Positions 1 to 5,770 of a DNA stretch of 5,975 bases are shown piece after piece (positions within the stretch are counted from its first letter, which is position 1; every line of letters begins with the position of its first letter). Location of the stretch: positions 1 through 5,975 of the forward strand of contig DVLW01000055.1 in assembly GCA_018715285.1 (NCBI GenBank), given 5' to 3'. This DNA is from Candidatus Faecivivens stercoripullorum. Lineage in GTDB: Bacteria > Bacillota > Clostridia > Oscillospirales > Ruminococcaceae. Under the pieces are notes generated by a model, which searched no databases, had not been told where the DNA came from, and saw only the letters and a program-made list of their open reading frames with translations. The position numbers and the translations under genes were made by a program.

Positions 1-64
1 AACATCCGAGAAAAGTCAGGCTCAAGAGCAACACTAGGCACACAGTAGATAATCTTCTTTTCAC
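1..64 (-). CDS. Lipoprotein signal peptide, N-terminal fragment of a gene cut by the window edge
   Basis: Only the first 21 codons are present. Read leftward from a GTG at 62-64, they give a Lys-Arg-Arg basic start, a hydrophobic core (VCLVLLLSLTFL, residues 8-19) and then Gly20-Cys21. T17-F18-L19-G20-C21 fits the bacterial lipobox pattern, so the product is probably exported, lipid-modified at Cys21 and anchored on the outer face of the membrane. The start is supported by a strong ribosome binding site, AAAGGGGG at 73-80 on the minus strand, 8 nt from the GTG. The mature protein lies outside the window, so its function (for example solute-binding protein) cannot be told. The fragment is too short to exclude chance, but signal peptide, lipobox and Shine-Dalgarno together make a real gene likely. 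Confidence 0.7.
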   Translation of the reverse strand, partial: MKRRLSTVCLVLLLSLTFLGC

Positions 65-276
65 AGCAGTTGCCCCCTTTAGCTGTCCAGTTTTGTACAG
101 AAAAAGTCAGCTGAACATTTATCATTCCTGATATCCGCGTACACTCTTATTTCATCTTAAAATTACTCTTGTTATATAAATAATTAAGAATAATATATAC
201 TTGTTAATTATAATCGGATATTTTATATATTTATTCTAACCGGCATATACAGTTAATTTATTAAAGTAAAGCTATT
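65..276. other. AT-rich intergenic region upstream of the lipoprotein gene and downstream of the tetR-like gene
   Basis: This gap has no credible coding region. About 140-275 is extremely AT-rich, with many TATAAT-like words on both strands (for example TATAAT on the minus strand at 207-212), but none has a good -35 partner at 16-18 nt. The lipoprotein promoter is probably here but I cannot place it. An inverted repeat of 8-nt arms (ATAATTAA at 180-187, TTAATTAT at 204-211) is present. No convincing GC stem with T-run was found to end the tetR-like transcript. Confidence 0.5.
73..80 (-). promoter_or_regulatory. Ribosome binding site of the left-edge lipoprotein gene
   Basis: AAAGGGGG on the minus strand lies 8 nt before the GTG at 62-64. 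It decides a start codon that would otherwise be overlooked because it is not ATG and the gene runs off the window. Confidence 0.65.
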
Positions 277-843
277 TTATGAATTCTTGTTTTCCACCGA
301 AGCAATCAAAATCCGCCGGATATTCCCATCCAACAGCTGTCCGAGCCTTTTGATGATCTGCTCCGGGTCCTCTTTCATACCATGCGCCATCCAGTCCATC
401 ATCATTCCGATCAGCGCCTTACGGTAAAACATCGAAACCAGCCGGACATCTTTTTCATCAGGAGTCAGTCCCGCTGCCTGATGACGGATATAACGGTCAA
501 GCACCTCTCCGACCACACGGTTCAGGTATTTTTCCAGAAACCGCCGCCCATCTGACTGAAAAATATGATAAACCGCCCGACGATTCTGCAATGCAAAATG
601 AGCCGAAGCGATCACGCCTTCCGGCCAGTTACTGTCGGTAAAATCAACCTGCAAGGCCTGCTCGGTTTCATCCAGCAGCACCTGTTCCAGCAGAGCATAG
701 ATGTCCTGATAATAGTAATAAAATGTATTTCTGCTCACATTGCATTCACTTACAATATCCCGGACAGTAATTCTGTCCAGCGGTTTCTGATTCAAAAGCC
801 GGATAAATGCGGCCTGAATAATCTGTTGTGTATCCCTAGGCAT
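277..843 (-). CDS. TetR/AcrR-family transcriptional regulator
   Basis: A 188-residue DNA-binding repressor of normal TetR length. Residues about 5-50 form the N-terminal three-helix domain. Its helix-turn-helix is at about 25-47, with the typical pattern ITVRDIVSECNVSRNTFYYYYQD (here ending YYYYQD rather than the usual YYHFxxK). The remaining residues, about 55-185, form the helical ligand and dimer domain, which is poorly conserved, so the inducer is unknown; the overall look recalls the DhaS-like TetR subgroup. I chose the ATG at 841-843 because AGGAGG (853-858) sits 9 nt upstream. A longer in-frame start at 912 would lie inside the promoter's -35 element. The gene is divergent from a small cysteine-rich gene, and TetR proteins commonly control themselves and the divergent neighbour. 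The family is secure; targets are inferred. Confidence 0.93.
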   Translation of the reverse strand: MPRDTQQIIQAAFIRLLNQKPLDRITVRDIVSECNVSRNTFYYYYQDIYALLEQVLLDETEQALQVDFTDSNWPEGVIASAHFALQNRRAVYHIFQSDGRRFLEKYLNRVVGEVLDRYIRHQAAGLTPDEKDVRLVSMFYRKALIGMMMDWMAHGMKEDPEQIIKRLGQLLDGNIRRILIASVENKNS

Positions 844-852
844 TTTATTCCC

Positions 853-858
853 CCTCCT
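853..858 (-). promoter_or_regulatory. Ribosome binding site deciding the tetR-like start
   Basis: AGGAGG on the minus strand, 9 nt from the ATG at 841-843. The longer in-frame ATG at 910-912 has no such site and overlaps the promoter. Confidence 0.85.
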
Positions 859-883
859 GTCTGAACGTCTTTTTCTTAATTTA

Positions 884-912
884 ATTATACCATATTCCAT
901 TTCATCCGGCAA
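884..912 (-). promoter_or_regulatory. Sigma-A promoter of the tetR-like gene, extended -10
   Basis: Reading the minus strand, the -35 is TTGCCG (907-912), the spacer is 17 nt and the -10 is a perfect TATAAT (884-889). The preceding TGG makes an extended -10. Transcription should start near 877, giving a leader of about 34 nt with the Shine-Dalgarno. This fixes the start codon at 843. Confidence 0.75.
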
Positions 913-926
913 ACAGATTTTTCCCG

Positions 927-943
927 CAGTTTACGGGTAACTG
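927..943. promoter_or_regulatory. Candidate TetR-type operator, 17-bp near-palindrome
   Basis: CAGTTTACGGGTAACTG pairs at 6 of 8 symmetric positions around a central G. It lies between the divergent promoters, just upstream of the tetR -35 (907-912) and about 25 bp before the -10 of the small rightward gene (968-973). Size and place suit a TetR dimer. Binding is inferred only. Confidence 0.4.
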
Positions 944-964
944 ACAAAAATCGCACCTGTTTAC

Positions 965-973
965 TGCTATAAT
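965..973 (+). promoter_or_regulatory. Extended -10 promoter of the small cysteine-rich gene
   Basis: TGCTATAAT gives a perfect -10 (968-973) with the extended TGn. The only -35-like word, CTGACA at 941-946, is 21 nt away, which is too far, so the promoter would rely on the extended -10 or on an activator. The -10 is flanked by a short inverted repeat (CTGCT 964-968, AGCAG 978-982). Expected start is near 980, leaving a leader of about 80 nt. Confidence 0.55.
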
Positions 974-1062
974 ACTAAGCAGGAATAAAGTCGGTCACGC
1001 TACCTGCCATCGTGTACCACCAATATTTCCTATAACACCTGCATCAGACAAGGAGGATCATC

Positions 1063-1260
1063 ATGTTGCCCTGTCAGAACGAATGCCCGTTTTTCCACAC
1101 CGATTGCCACAAAACCTGTGCTCAGTGGGTTGAACGGCAAAACCGTCAGCGTGAAGAAAATCTGAAAAGAAAAAACTTTCTCAAGATACATAACCAGCTC
1201 TGTTCCGAACAGCTTCGCCAGCTGCAAGGAATGATGCCGGCACGCAGCCGTTTTCGATAA
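1063..1260 (+). CDS. Small cysteine-rich protein, possible zinc-binding knuckle with charged helical tail
   Basis: A 65-residue protein starting at an ATG with AGGAGG (1051-1056) 6 nt upstream, a strong site that argues for real translation. The N-terminal third holds Cys4, Cys8, Cys15 and Cys19 (C-x3-C-x6-C-x3-C) with His12 and His16 nearby, a spacing suited to one metal ion. The rest is rich in Arg, Lys, Gln and Glu and probably helical (QNRQREENLKRKNFL), with one more Cys at 47. I do not know a function. It recalls unnamed short proteins with a CP-x-CH-x2-C core that I remember from gut Firmicutes and their phages, but that is memory, not a search. It has its own promoter, is divergent from the TetR gene, and is closed by a strong terminator. 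A role as the TetR target is possible but unproven. Confidence 0.75.
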   Translation: MLPCQNECPFFHTDCHKTCAQWVERQNRQREENLKRKNFLKIHNQLCSEQLRQLQGMMPARSRFR

Positions 1261-1274
1261 TCTTTCCTTGCGTA

Positions 1275-1319
1275 AAAACAGCTCCCATTCCGCCACAGTG
1301 ACGGAATGGGAGCTGTTTT
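1275..1319. terminator. Bidirectional intrinsic terminator between convergent genes
   Basis: A perfect 18-bp stem (1275-1292 with 1302-1319) encloses a 9-nt loop. The GC-containing core, CAGCTCCCATTCCG and its complement, is flanked by AAAA on one side and TTTT on the other, so both strands present stem plus T-run (the minus strand has five Ts). It sits between the stop of the small gene (1260) and the stop of the peptidase (1329) and should end both transcripts. Confidence 0.93.
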
Positions 1320-1328
1320 CATTCGTAA

Positions 1329-3329
1329 TTACCCGTTATTGCGGGCGTACTTTTCAAACCAGTTGGTGATTTCCGTCAGACGACGAATGCGGTGCTGCGG
1401 TTTGCCGGAACGGGAAAGTTCATGGTTTTCACCGTGGAAGAGGCAAAGCCGTGTCGGAACACCCTGCGCTGCCAGACTGGTATACATCTGAAGACCTTCC
1501 GCCAGCGGACAACGATAATCCTCATCCGAATGGATGAACAGTGTCGGAGTCTTGACATTGCCTGCGTAACGCATCGGCGAATGTTCCCACATCTTATCCG
1601 GAGTATTGATCGGGTCAGCGTCGCACTGGTCTTTTGCAAACTCGACGCCGATATCCGATACGCCGTAAAAGCTCAGCCAGTTGGCAATCGAACGCTGAGA
1701 AGCAGCACAGACAAACCGATCGGTATGACCGATAATCCAGTTGGTCATAAATCCGCCGTAGCTACCGCCTGTCTCGCAGACTCTCGTGCGGTCGATCTGC
1801 GGATATGCTTCCAGAACCGCGTCGGTAAAGTCCATCAGGTTGCGGTAATCGGTTTCACCGTAATGGCCGCGGATATCCATAAACTGATTATCTCTGCCGT
1901 CGCTGCCCATCGGGTTGCAGAAGAAGACAAAATATCCCATATTGGCCCAGAGCTGCATCTCATGATAGAATACCGGACCATAGACCGTTTTGGGGCCGCC
2001 ATGAATATCCAGAACTGCCGGATAGCTCTTGCTGGGATCGTAGTCCTTCGGGAGCAGTACCCAACCGCCGATTGTCCAGCCTTCACTCTGTACACTGAGC
2101 GGCTGCGGGACAGCAACATATTTTCCTTCCAGTGCAGCGTCGTTGAAGTGGCTGATCTGGACGACCTCACCGGTCTTCAGGTCAGCTTCATACAGTTCCT
2201 GCAAACGAGTGTCATACATCGCAACCATCAGCGCTTTGCCGCCCTTTTCAGGGATATCAAACTCGTCGATTGCCCCGTCTTTGGTAACGACCGGAACAGA
2301 ATTTCCATCCATCGACAGTGCGTACAGATGAGAATTGCCTTCACGGGTAGTCAGATGATACAGTGTATCACCGTTTGCTCTCATCTCCTGGCCACCGCCA
2401 TATCGGCAATCGCTGCCGACGCTGCTGTACATGTTGTATTCTTCCTGACGGATTACAGTCAGTTCTCCATTTTCGGTATTGACCTCATAGACCCATGCGT
2501 TTTCATTCAGGCCATGGCGTCTGCCCTCAGTAGCCAGTATCAGCAGACGGTTACCTACCTTTACCATACCGTTTCCGTAAAGTCCGGTATATTCCCGAAT
2601 CATTCTGACCGCACCGGTCGGAACATCCAGAGCATACAGCGAAAAATGATTGCGGATGGCATGTGCTTCATATGCATCACCGGTAAAGTAAACGGTATCG
2701 CCCATCACTTCATATCCATCTGTCTGGAACAGCGGGTCGGTGATCCGTTTGCAGCTGCCGGTTTTCTCGTCATAGATAAACAATGCACGGCGCAGTTTAT
2801 TGGTAACGCCGCGGCCATTTCCCCAGAAAGGAATTTCGTCAAAGACTTCATAGTCCTTTTCTTTTTCACGAGCCTTATCTGCTTCTGTCCGCTTTTCAGC
2901 AGTCATCTCATAATAATCCGGACAGCCGGCATCAATACGACCCAGCACCAGCCATTTTCCATTTCCAAGCCCGTAAATTTCCTGTACAGCAAACGACAGG
3001 GTAAAAGCCTGGACAGCTTCGCCGCCGGTCACATCCAGACGATAAAAGCTGGTAAACTGTTCACCGGCCTTCTGGCGTTTCTGTTCTTCAGCCGAACGGA
3101 CTGCCGGGAACAGGATATGGGTATCATCTTCCCATACAAACTGTCCTTCCTTGCCGATACCGGTCAGCTGGCGCAGTGTACCGTCATACATCCACAGCCG
3201 GCTTTCATAGCAGTTTTCCTCTTCGTTGCAGTTTGAAACGACGAAAGCTGCCCGGCTGCCGTCCGGAGCGTAACGGACTGCCGAAAGAAAACGGTAGTTC
3301 AAAAAATCCGTCAGTTTAAGCTGTTCCAT
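1329..3329 (-). CDS. S9 family serine peptidase (prolyl oligopeptidase / acylaminoacyl-peptidase type)
   Basis: A 666-residue, probably cytoplasmic enzyme (no signal peptide) that would cleave short peptides or remove N-terminal dipeptides or acylated residues. Residues about 1-390 look like the beta-propeller that restricts access to small substrates. From about 415 to the end is the alpha/beta hydrolase. HGGP (443-446) marks the oxyanion region. Ser523 is the nucleophile in GGSYGGF, Asp604 lies in HSDEDYRCP, and His636 lies in GENHELSR, so the catalytic triad is complete. Length is normal for the YuxL-like bacterial group. The start is supported by AGAAGGA (3337-3343) about 7 nt upstream. 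It lies 108 bp after the antiporter on the same strand and shares the bidirectional terminator with the small gene. The exact peptide specificity cannot be told from sequence. Confidence 0.95.
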   Translation of the reverse strand: MEQLKLTDFLNYRFLSAVRYAPDGSRAAFVVSNCNEEENCYESRLWMYDGTLRQLTGIGKEGQFVWEDDTHILFPAVRSAEEQKRQKAGEQFTSFYRLDVTGGEAVQAFTLSFAVQEIYGLGNGKWLVLGRIDAGCPDYYEMTAEKRTEADKAREKEKDYEVFDEIPFWGNGRGVTNKLRRALFIYDEKTGSCKRITDPLFQTDGYEVMGDTVYFTGDAYEAHAIRNHFSLYALDVPTGAVRMIREYTGLYGNGMVKVGNRLLILATEGRRHGLNENAWVYEVNTENGELTVIRQEEYNMYSSVGSDCRYGGGQEMRANGDTLYHLTTREGNSHLYALSMDGNSVPVVTKDGAIDEFDIPEKGGKALMVAMYDTRLQELYEADLKTGEVVQISHFNDAALEGKYVAVPQPLSVQSEGWTIGGWVLLPKDYDPSKSYPAVLDIHGGPKTVYGPVFYHEMQLWANMGYFVFFCNPMGSDGRDNQFMDIRGHYGETDYRNLMDFTDAVLEAYPQIDRTRVCETGGSYGGFMTNWIIGHTDRFVCAASQRSIANWLSFYGVSDIGVEFAKDQCDADPINTPDKMWEHSPMRYAGNVKTPTLFIHSDEDYRCPLAEGLQMYTSLAAQGVPTRLCLFHGENHELSRSGKPQHRIRRLTEITNWFEKYARNNG

Positions 3330-3387
3330 CAGATATTCCTTCTTTCCAAAAGCTGTCTTAATCTCTGTCCAATTGGATATTAGTCTT

Positions 3388-3416
3388 ATTTTACAACATT
3401 TTCGCCAAAATGTACA
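3388..3416 (-). promoter_or_regulatory. Candidate promoter of the S9 peptidase gene
   Basis: On the minus strand the -35 is TGTACA (3411-3416, four of six matches), the spacer is 17 nt, and the -10 is TAAAAT (3388-3393, five of six). It would start transcription near 3381, about 50 nt before the ATG. Moderate match in AT-rich DNA, so not certain. Confidence 0.4.
3396..3413. repeat. Inverted repeat overlapping the candidate peptidase promoter
   Basis: ACATTTT (3396-3402) and AAAATGT (3407-3413) form a perfect 7-bp inverted repeat around CGCC. It covers the spacer and -35 of the candidate promoter. As RNA it would be a weak hairpin with no T-run, so an operator is more likely than a terminator. 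A perfect 10-bp palindrome, TCCAATTGGA (3368-3377), lies just downstream near the expected start point. Confidence 0.4.
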
Positions 3417-3437
3417 GAGTATCCATGCATAAAATAT

Positions 3438-4637
3438 TTATTGCTCCTTTTTCAGCAGCCTGCGGTAGGAAAAGTCGATTCCAAAAGCGCCCAGAGGTGC
3501 CGTAATAATAATCGCCAGAACCGCTACCGACAGCACCATATTGCCGCAGCTGAGTCCCATCGACAGCGGAACCGAACCGATTGCAGCCTGTACCGTAGCT
3601 TTTGGCAGGTAGGCAATCACACAAAACAGCCGTTCCCGGAAATTCAGCTTTGTTCCCAGCATACAGATCGTCACGCCGACCGATCTGAACACCAACGCCA
3701 GCAGAATCAGCAGTACAGCCGCCGGTCCTGCAACCAGTGTATACCGGATATCCACCGCGGCACCGACCAGTACAAACAGGATGACTTCCGCTGCAAGCCA
3801 GAGCTTGCCGAACTTTTCCGACAGCCGCTTGGAGACAAAATCAACACTCGACATTTTAAGGACAGCCGCCATACTTACAACCGCCAGCAATCCGGATACC
3901 GGTACAATTCCTTCCAGCCATGTTTCCACCGAGACAAGTAAAAACGAAAGCCCAAGCAGGATAATCACCTTCATACTGTTCCTGACACAGTGCCGGTGTG
4001 CATATGCCGTTTCAAAAAATCTTCCGGTCAGCCAACCGACCGCAGCACCCAGCAGGATACCCAGTACAATCGAAACCGGTATCCCGACAAAATCGGCAAC
4101 TCCGGCACTGCCGCCCTGTGCCATCCCCGCAAAAGTCGTGAACAGGACGATGACAAAGATATCGTCACAGGAAGCACCCGCCATAATCATCTGCGGGATA
4201 CTCTTTTCGGTACCGTATTTTGTTTCCATCAGCTGCACCATTCTCGGCACAACTACTGCCGGTGAAACTGCCGCCAGTACCGCGCCCATGACCGCTGCTT
4301 CAATGACACTCAATCCCAGCAGCACCGGTCCCAGCAGGACAAATCCCAGTATCTCAAAGCTCGCCGGAACAAACGACATCATGATTGCCGGTCTGCCCAC
4401 CTTTTTGAGGTCAGCGATATTGAGTGACAGTCCTGCCTTGAGCAGAATGATAATCAGCGCCATCTTGCGCAGGTCAGCCGAAATCATCAGGATAGACGGG
4501 TCAAGCAGGTTCAGGACTGACGGCCCAAGCAAAATCCCGACCGCCAGCATACCAATAATACGTGGTATTTTCAGCTGCTGGCAGATGCCGGCCATTGCCA
4601 GACCGGCAAGAAAAATGAACGCGAGTGAAGTTAACAC
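3438..4637 (-). CDS. Cation:proton antiporter of the CPA2 / SLC9B (NHA)-like group, under fluoride riboswitch control
   Basis: A 399-residue, almost wholly hydrophobic membrane protein with about 12-13 transmembrane segments and no cytoplasmic TrkA-N or UspA domain, so a short Na+(K+)/H+ exchanger. The ion-binding aspartate pair is visible at Asp158-Asp159 in AGASCDDIFVI, the DD signature of electrogenic CPA2 exchangers. PKATVQAAIG (345-354) carries Lys346 and is the motif I recall from animal NHA2/SLC9B and bacterial relatives. It should exchange protons for a monovalent cation at the cytoplasmic membrane. The start is a GTG with AGGAGG (4645-4650) 7 nt upstream. The leader carries a fluoride aptamer and terminator, so expression is expected to rise with fluoride. 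HF enters as acid plus F-, so a pH or ion-balance role is plausible. Substrate ion and direction are not shown by the sequence. No terminator is evident before the peptidase. Confidence 0.95.
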   Translation of the reverse strand: MLTSLAFIFLAGLAMAGICQQLKIPRIIGMLAVGILLGPSVLNLLDPSILMISADLRKMALIIILLKAGLSLNIADLKKVGRPAIMMSFVPASFEILGFVLLGPVLLGLSVIEAAVMGAVLAAVSPAVVVPRMVQLMETKYGTEKSIPQMIMAGASCDDIFVIVLFTTFAGMAQGGSAGVADFVGIPVSIVLGILLGAAVGWLTGRFFETAYAHRHCVRNSMKVIILLGLSFLLVSVETWLEGIVPVSGLLAVVSMAAVLKMSSVDFVSKRLSEKFGKLWLAAEVILFVLVGAAVDIRYTLVAGPAAVLLILLALVFRSVGVTICMLGTKLNFRERLFCVIAYLPKATVQAAIGSVPLSMGLSCGNMVLSVAVLAIIITAPLGAFGIDFSYRRLLKKEQ

Positions 4638-4644
4638 AAAAAAT

Positions 4645-4650
4645 CCTCCT
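4645..4650 (-). promoter_or_regulatory. Ribosome binding site fixing a GTG start for the antiporter
   Basis: AGGAGG on the minus strand, 7 nt (ATTTTTT) before the GTG at 4635-4637. No ATG in frame is nearby. The start follows the riboswitch terminator by about 60 nt. Confidence 0.85.
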
Positions 4651-4694
4651 TTGATCGCAAAAGCCGCTTTTCATACGCAAACCCATTTTAACGC

Positions 4695-4743
4695 AAAAAA
4701 GCTGATGATTTCTGCGACCGTAAAATCACAGAAGTCATCAGCT
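4695..4743 (-). terminator. Riboswitch-controlled intrinsic terminator upstream of the antiporter
   Basis: On the minus strand, AGCTGATGACTTCTG (4729-4743) pairs with CAGAAATCATCAGCT (4700-4714) around a 14-nt loop, followed by a run of six T (4695-4700). The 15-bp stem has one C·A mismatch (4734 with 4709). The 5' arm is the 3' half of the fluoride aptamer (P2 strand, UGAUG and pseudoknot strand), so terminator and folded aptamer exclude each other. It is also the only terminator after the reductase gene. Confidence 0.9.
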
Positions 4744-4790
4744 GTTCAAGCGGTTCGGGTTTCCCCGGGGAGTACTTCATTCCCCATATC
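4731..4790 (-). ncRNA. Fluoride riboswitch aptamer (crcB motif)
   Basis: Read on the minus strand from the expected transcription start near 4790. P1 is GGGGA (4781-4785) with TCCCC (4767-4771), enclosing a 9-nt loop that begins AUG. Loop bases GAAGT (4774-4778) pair perfectly with ACTTC (4731-4735) as the pseudoknot. AACCGCT (4749-4755) and AGCTGATG (4736-4743) form P2 with a 5-nt loop. This order, the AUG loop, AACCGC and GCUGAUG before the pseudoknot strand, is the fluoride riboswitch consensus as I recall it from the Thermotoga and Pseudomonas examples. Between P1 and P2 is a GGG-GAAA-CCC mini-hairpin (4757-4766). Known fluoride riboswitches turn on CrcB/Fluc, CLC-F and sometimes Na+/H+ antiporter genes, which matches the gene downstream. 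The terminator overlap predicts activation by fluoride. One deviation: the base closing P1 before AUG is A paired to U rather than the usual G-C. Confidence 0.87.
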
Positions 4791-4797
4791 GAAAATC

Positions 4798-4826
4798 AGT
4801 ATACCCGATATTTTCCAAATTGTCAA
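4798..4826 (-). promoter_or_regulatory. Strong sigma-A promoter of the riboswitch-antiporter transcript
   Basis: On the minus strand: perfect -35 TTGACA (4821-4826), 17-nt spacer and -10 TATACT (4798-4803). The start should fall near 4790, so the aptamer begins almost at the RNA 5' end. The -35 lies only 7 nt past the reductase stop codon (4834-4836). Confidence 0.9.
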
Positions 4827-4833
4827 CCATAAT

Positions 4834-5757
4834 TTACGGCAGAATATGCCCGGCACTGAGATACAGCTTGTACCAGTCGGCACGCTCAAGGGTAATTTCG
4901 CTGCCCCTGACAATTTCTGCCATCCGTCCAAGGTTGGTCGTACCCGCAACCATCTGCATCTTTGCCGGATGCCGCAGAATCCATGCGGTTGCGATACCGG
5001 TCGGAGTTGCGCCGTATTTTTCACTCAGCTCATCGAGTACCTGGTTCAGCTCCGGGAACTTCTCACGGTTGCCGACAAATACACCTTCAAAAAATCCGTA
5101 CTGGAAAGGCGACCAGGTCTGAATCGTGATATCATGCAGCCGGCAGTAATCCAATACGCTGCCGTCTCTGTCTACCGCACCGTCGGTCATCATGTTTGCT
5201 TCCATTCCGGCAGATATCATACTGGAACAGGGAATGCTCAGCTGCATCTGGTTGACCGAAAGCTTCTGATGGAGGTATTTTTGCAGCAGCTCGATCTGTG
5301 CCGGACGATGGTTGGATACGCCGAAATGGCGGACTTTTCCCGACTGTTCCAGACGGTCAAACGCTTCGGCGACCTCTTCCGGTTCCATCAGTGCATCAGG
5401 ACGGTGCAGCACCAGCACATCCAGATAATCGGTTCCCAGACGCTGCAAGATTCCGTCGACCGACGAAAGGATATATTCTTTGGAAAAATCATAGAATCCC
5501 TGACGGATACCGCATTTTGACTGGATAATGACCTGTTCACGGTCAAAACCGGTTTGACGGAAGGCGTCACGGAAATTTTCTTCGCACCGTCCGCCGCCGT
5601 AAATATCCGCATGGTCAAAAAAATTTAGACCATGTTCAAGATACCAGCGAATCTGTTCCGCCAGTTTCTCAGCGGGCATCTCGCCGATACGCATACAGCC
5701 GACAGCAATAGCCGGTACCTGCAAACCGCTTTTTCCAAGTGGAATGGTTTTCATCAT
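4834..5757 (-). CDS. Aldo/keto reductase, YdhF-like
   Basis: A 307-residue cytoplasmic NADPH-type oxidoreductase expected to reduce aldehydes or ketones to alcohols. The (beta/alpha)8 barrel tetrad is complete: Asp48 and Tyr53 in FFDHADIYGGG, Lys81 in QSKCGI, and His118 in LVLHRPD. GKVRHFGVSNHRPAQ (140-154) is the typical mid-barrel block, and AGTTNLGRM (271-279) lies in the cofactor phosphate region. DHADIYGG, SKCGI and HRPDALM strongly recall E. coli YdhF, and the length is close to it. There is no ferredoxin-like C-terminal extension. A longer frame opens at 5814, but AAGGAG (5765-5770) sits 7 nt from the ATG at 5755-5757, so I start there; the next codon is also ATG and could be used. It has its own strong promoter. 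The natural substrate is unknown. No fluoride link is visible beyond adjacency. Confidence 0.95.
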   Translation of the reverse strand: MMKTIPLGKSGLQVPAIAVGCMRIGEMPAEKLAEQIRWYLEHGLNFFDHADIYGGGRCEENFRDAFRQTGFDREQVIIQSKCGIRQGFYDFSKEYILSSVDGILQRLGTDYLDVLVLHRPDALMEPEEVAEAFDRLEQSGKVRHFGVSNHRPAQIELLQKYLHQKLSVNQMQLSIPCSSMISAGMEANMMTDGAVDRDGSVLDYCRLHDITIQTWSPFQYGFFEGVFVGNREKFPELNQVLDELSEKYGATPTGIATAWILRHPAKMQMVAGTTNLGRMAEIVRGSEITLERADWYKLYLSAGHILP

Positions 5758-5764
5758 ACAAACA

Positions 5765-5770
5765 CTCCTT
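5765..5770 (-). promoter_or_regulatory. Ribosome binding site of the aldo/keto reductase, next to a hairpin
   Basis: AAGGAG on the minus strand, 7 nt before ATG 5755-5757 and 10 nt before the second ATG. Its first two bases lie in the 3' arm of an inverted repeat (5769-5777 with 5787-5794, one bulged G, 9-nt loop), so the site may be partly masked in the mRNA. Confidence 0.75.

Noticed and set aside
180..211. 8-bp inverted repeat in the AT-rich gap as a terminator or operator
   Set aside because: The arms are made only of A and T in a region almost entirely A/T, so chance is likely and no T-run context makes it a good terminator.
844..912. A 23-residue N-terminal extension of the TetR regulator
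   Set aside because: The upstream ATG lies in the -35 element of the gene's own promoter, while the ATG at 841-843 has AGGAGG at 9 nt and gives a normal TetR N-terminus.
1392..3236. A 614-codon rightward open frame opposite the S9 peptidase
   Set aside because: It is antisense to a gene with an intact catalytic triad, has no Shine-Dalgarno, and its translation shows no recognisable domain. Codon bias of the real gene keeps the opposite frame open.
4757..4785. Mn2+ (yybP-ykoY), Na+ or Li+ riboswitch before the antiporter
   Set aside because: A GGGGA stem and an antiporter target suggested these, but the AACCGC...GCUGAUG block and loop-tail pseudoknot fit the fluoride motif and not the others as I recall them.
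3781..5520. A 579-codon rightward open frame spanning antisense to the antiporter, riboswitch and reductase
   Set aside because: It crosses two real genes and a regulatory leader, is rich in Ser/Thr/Ile low-complexity sequence, and has no ribosome binding site.
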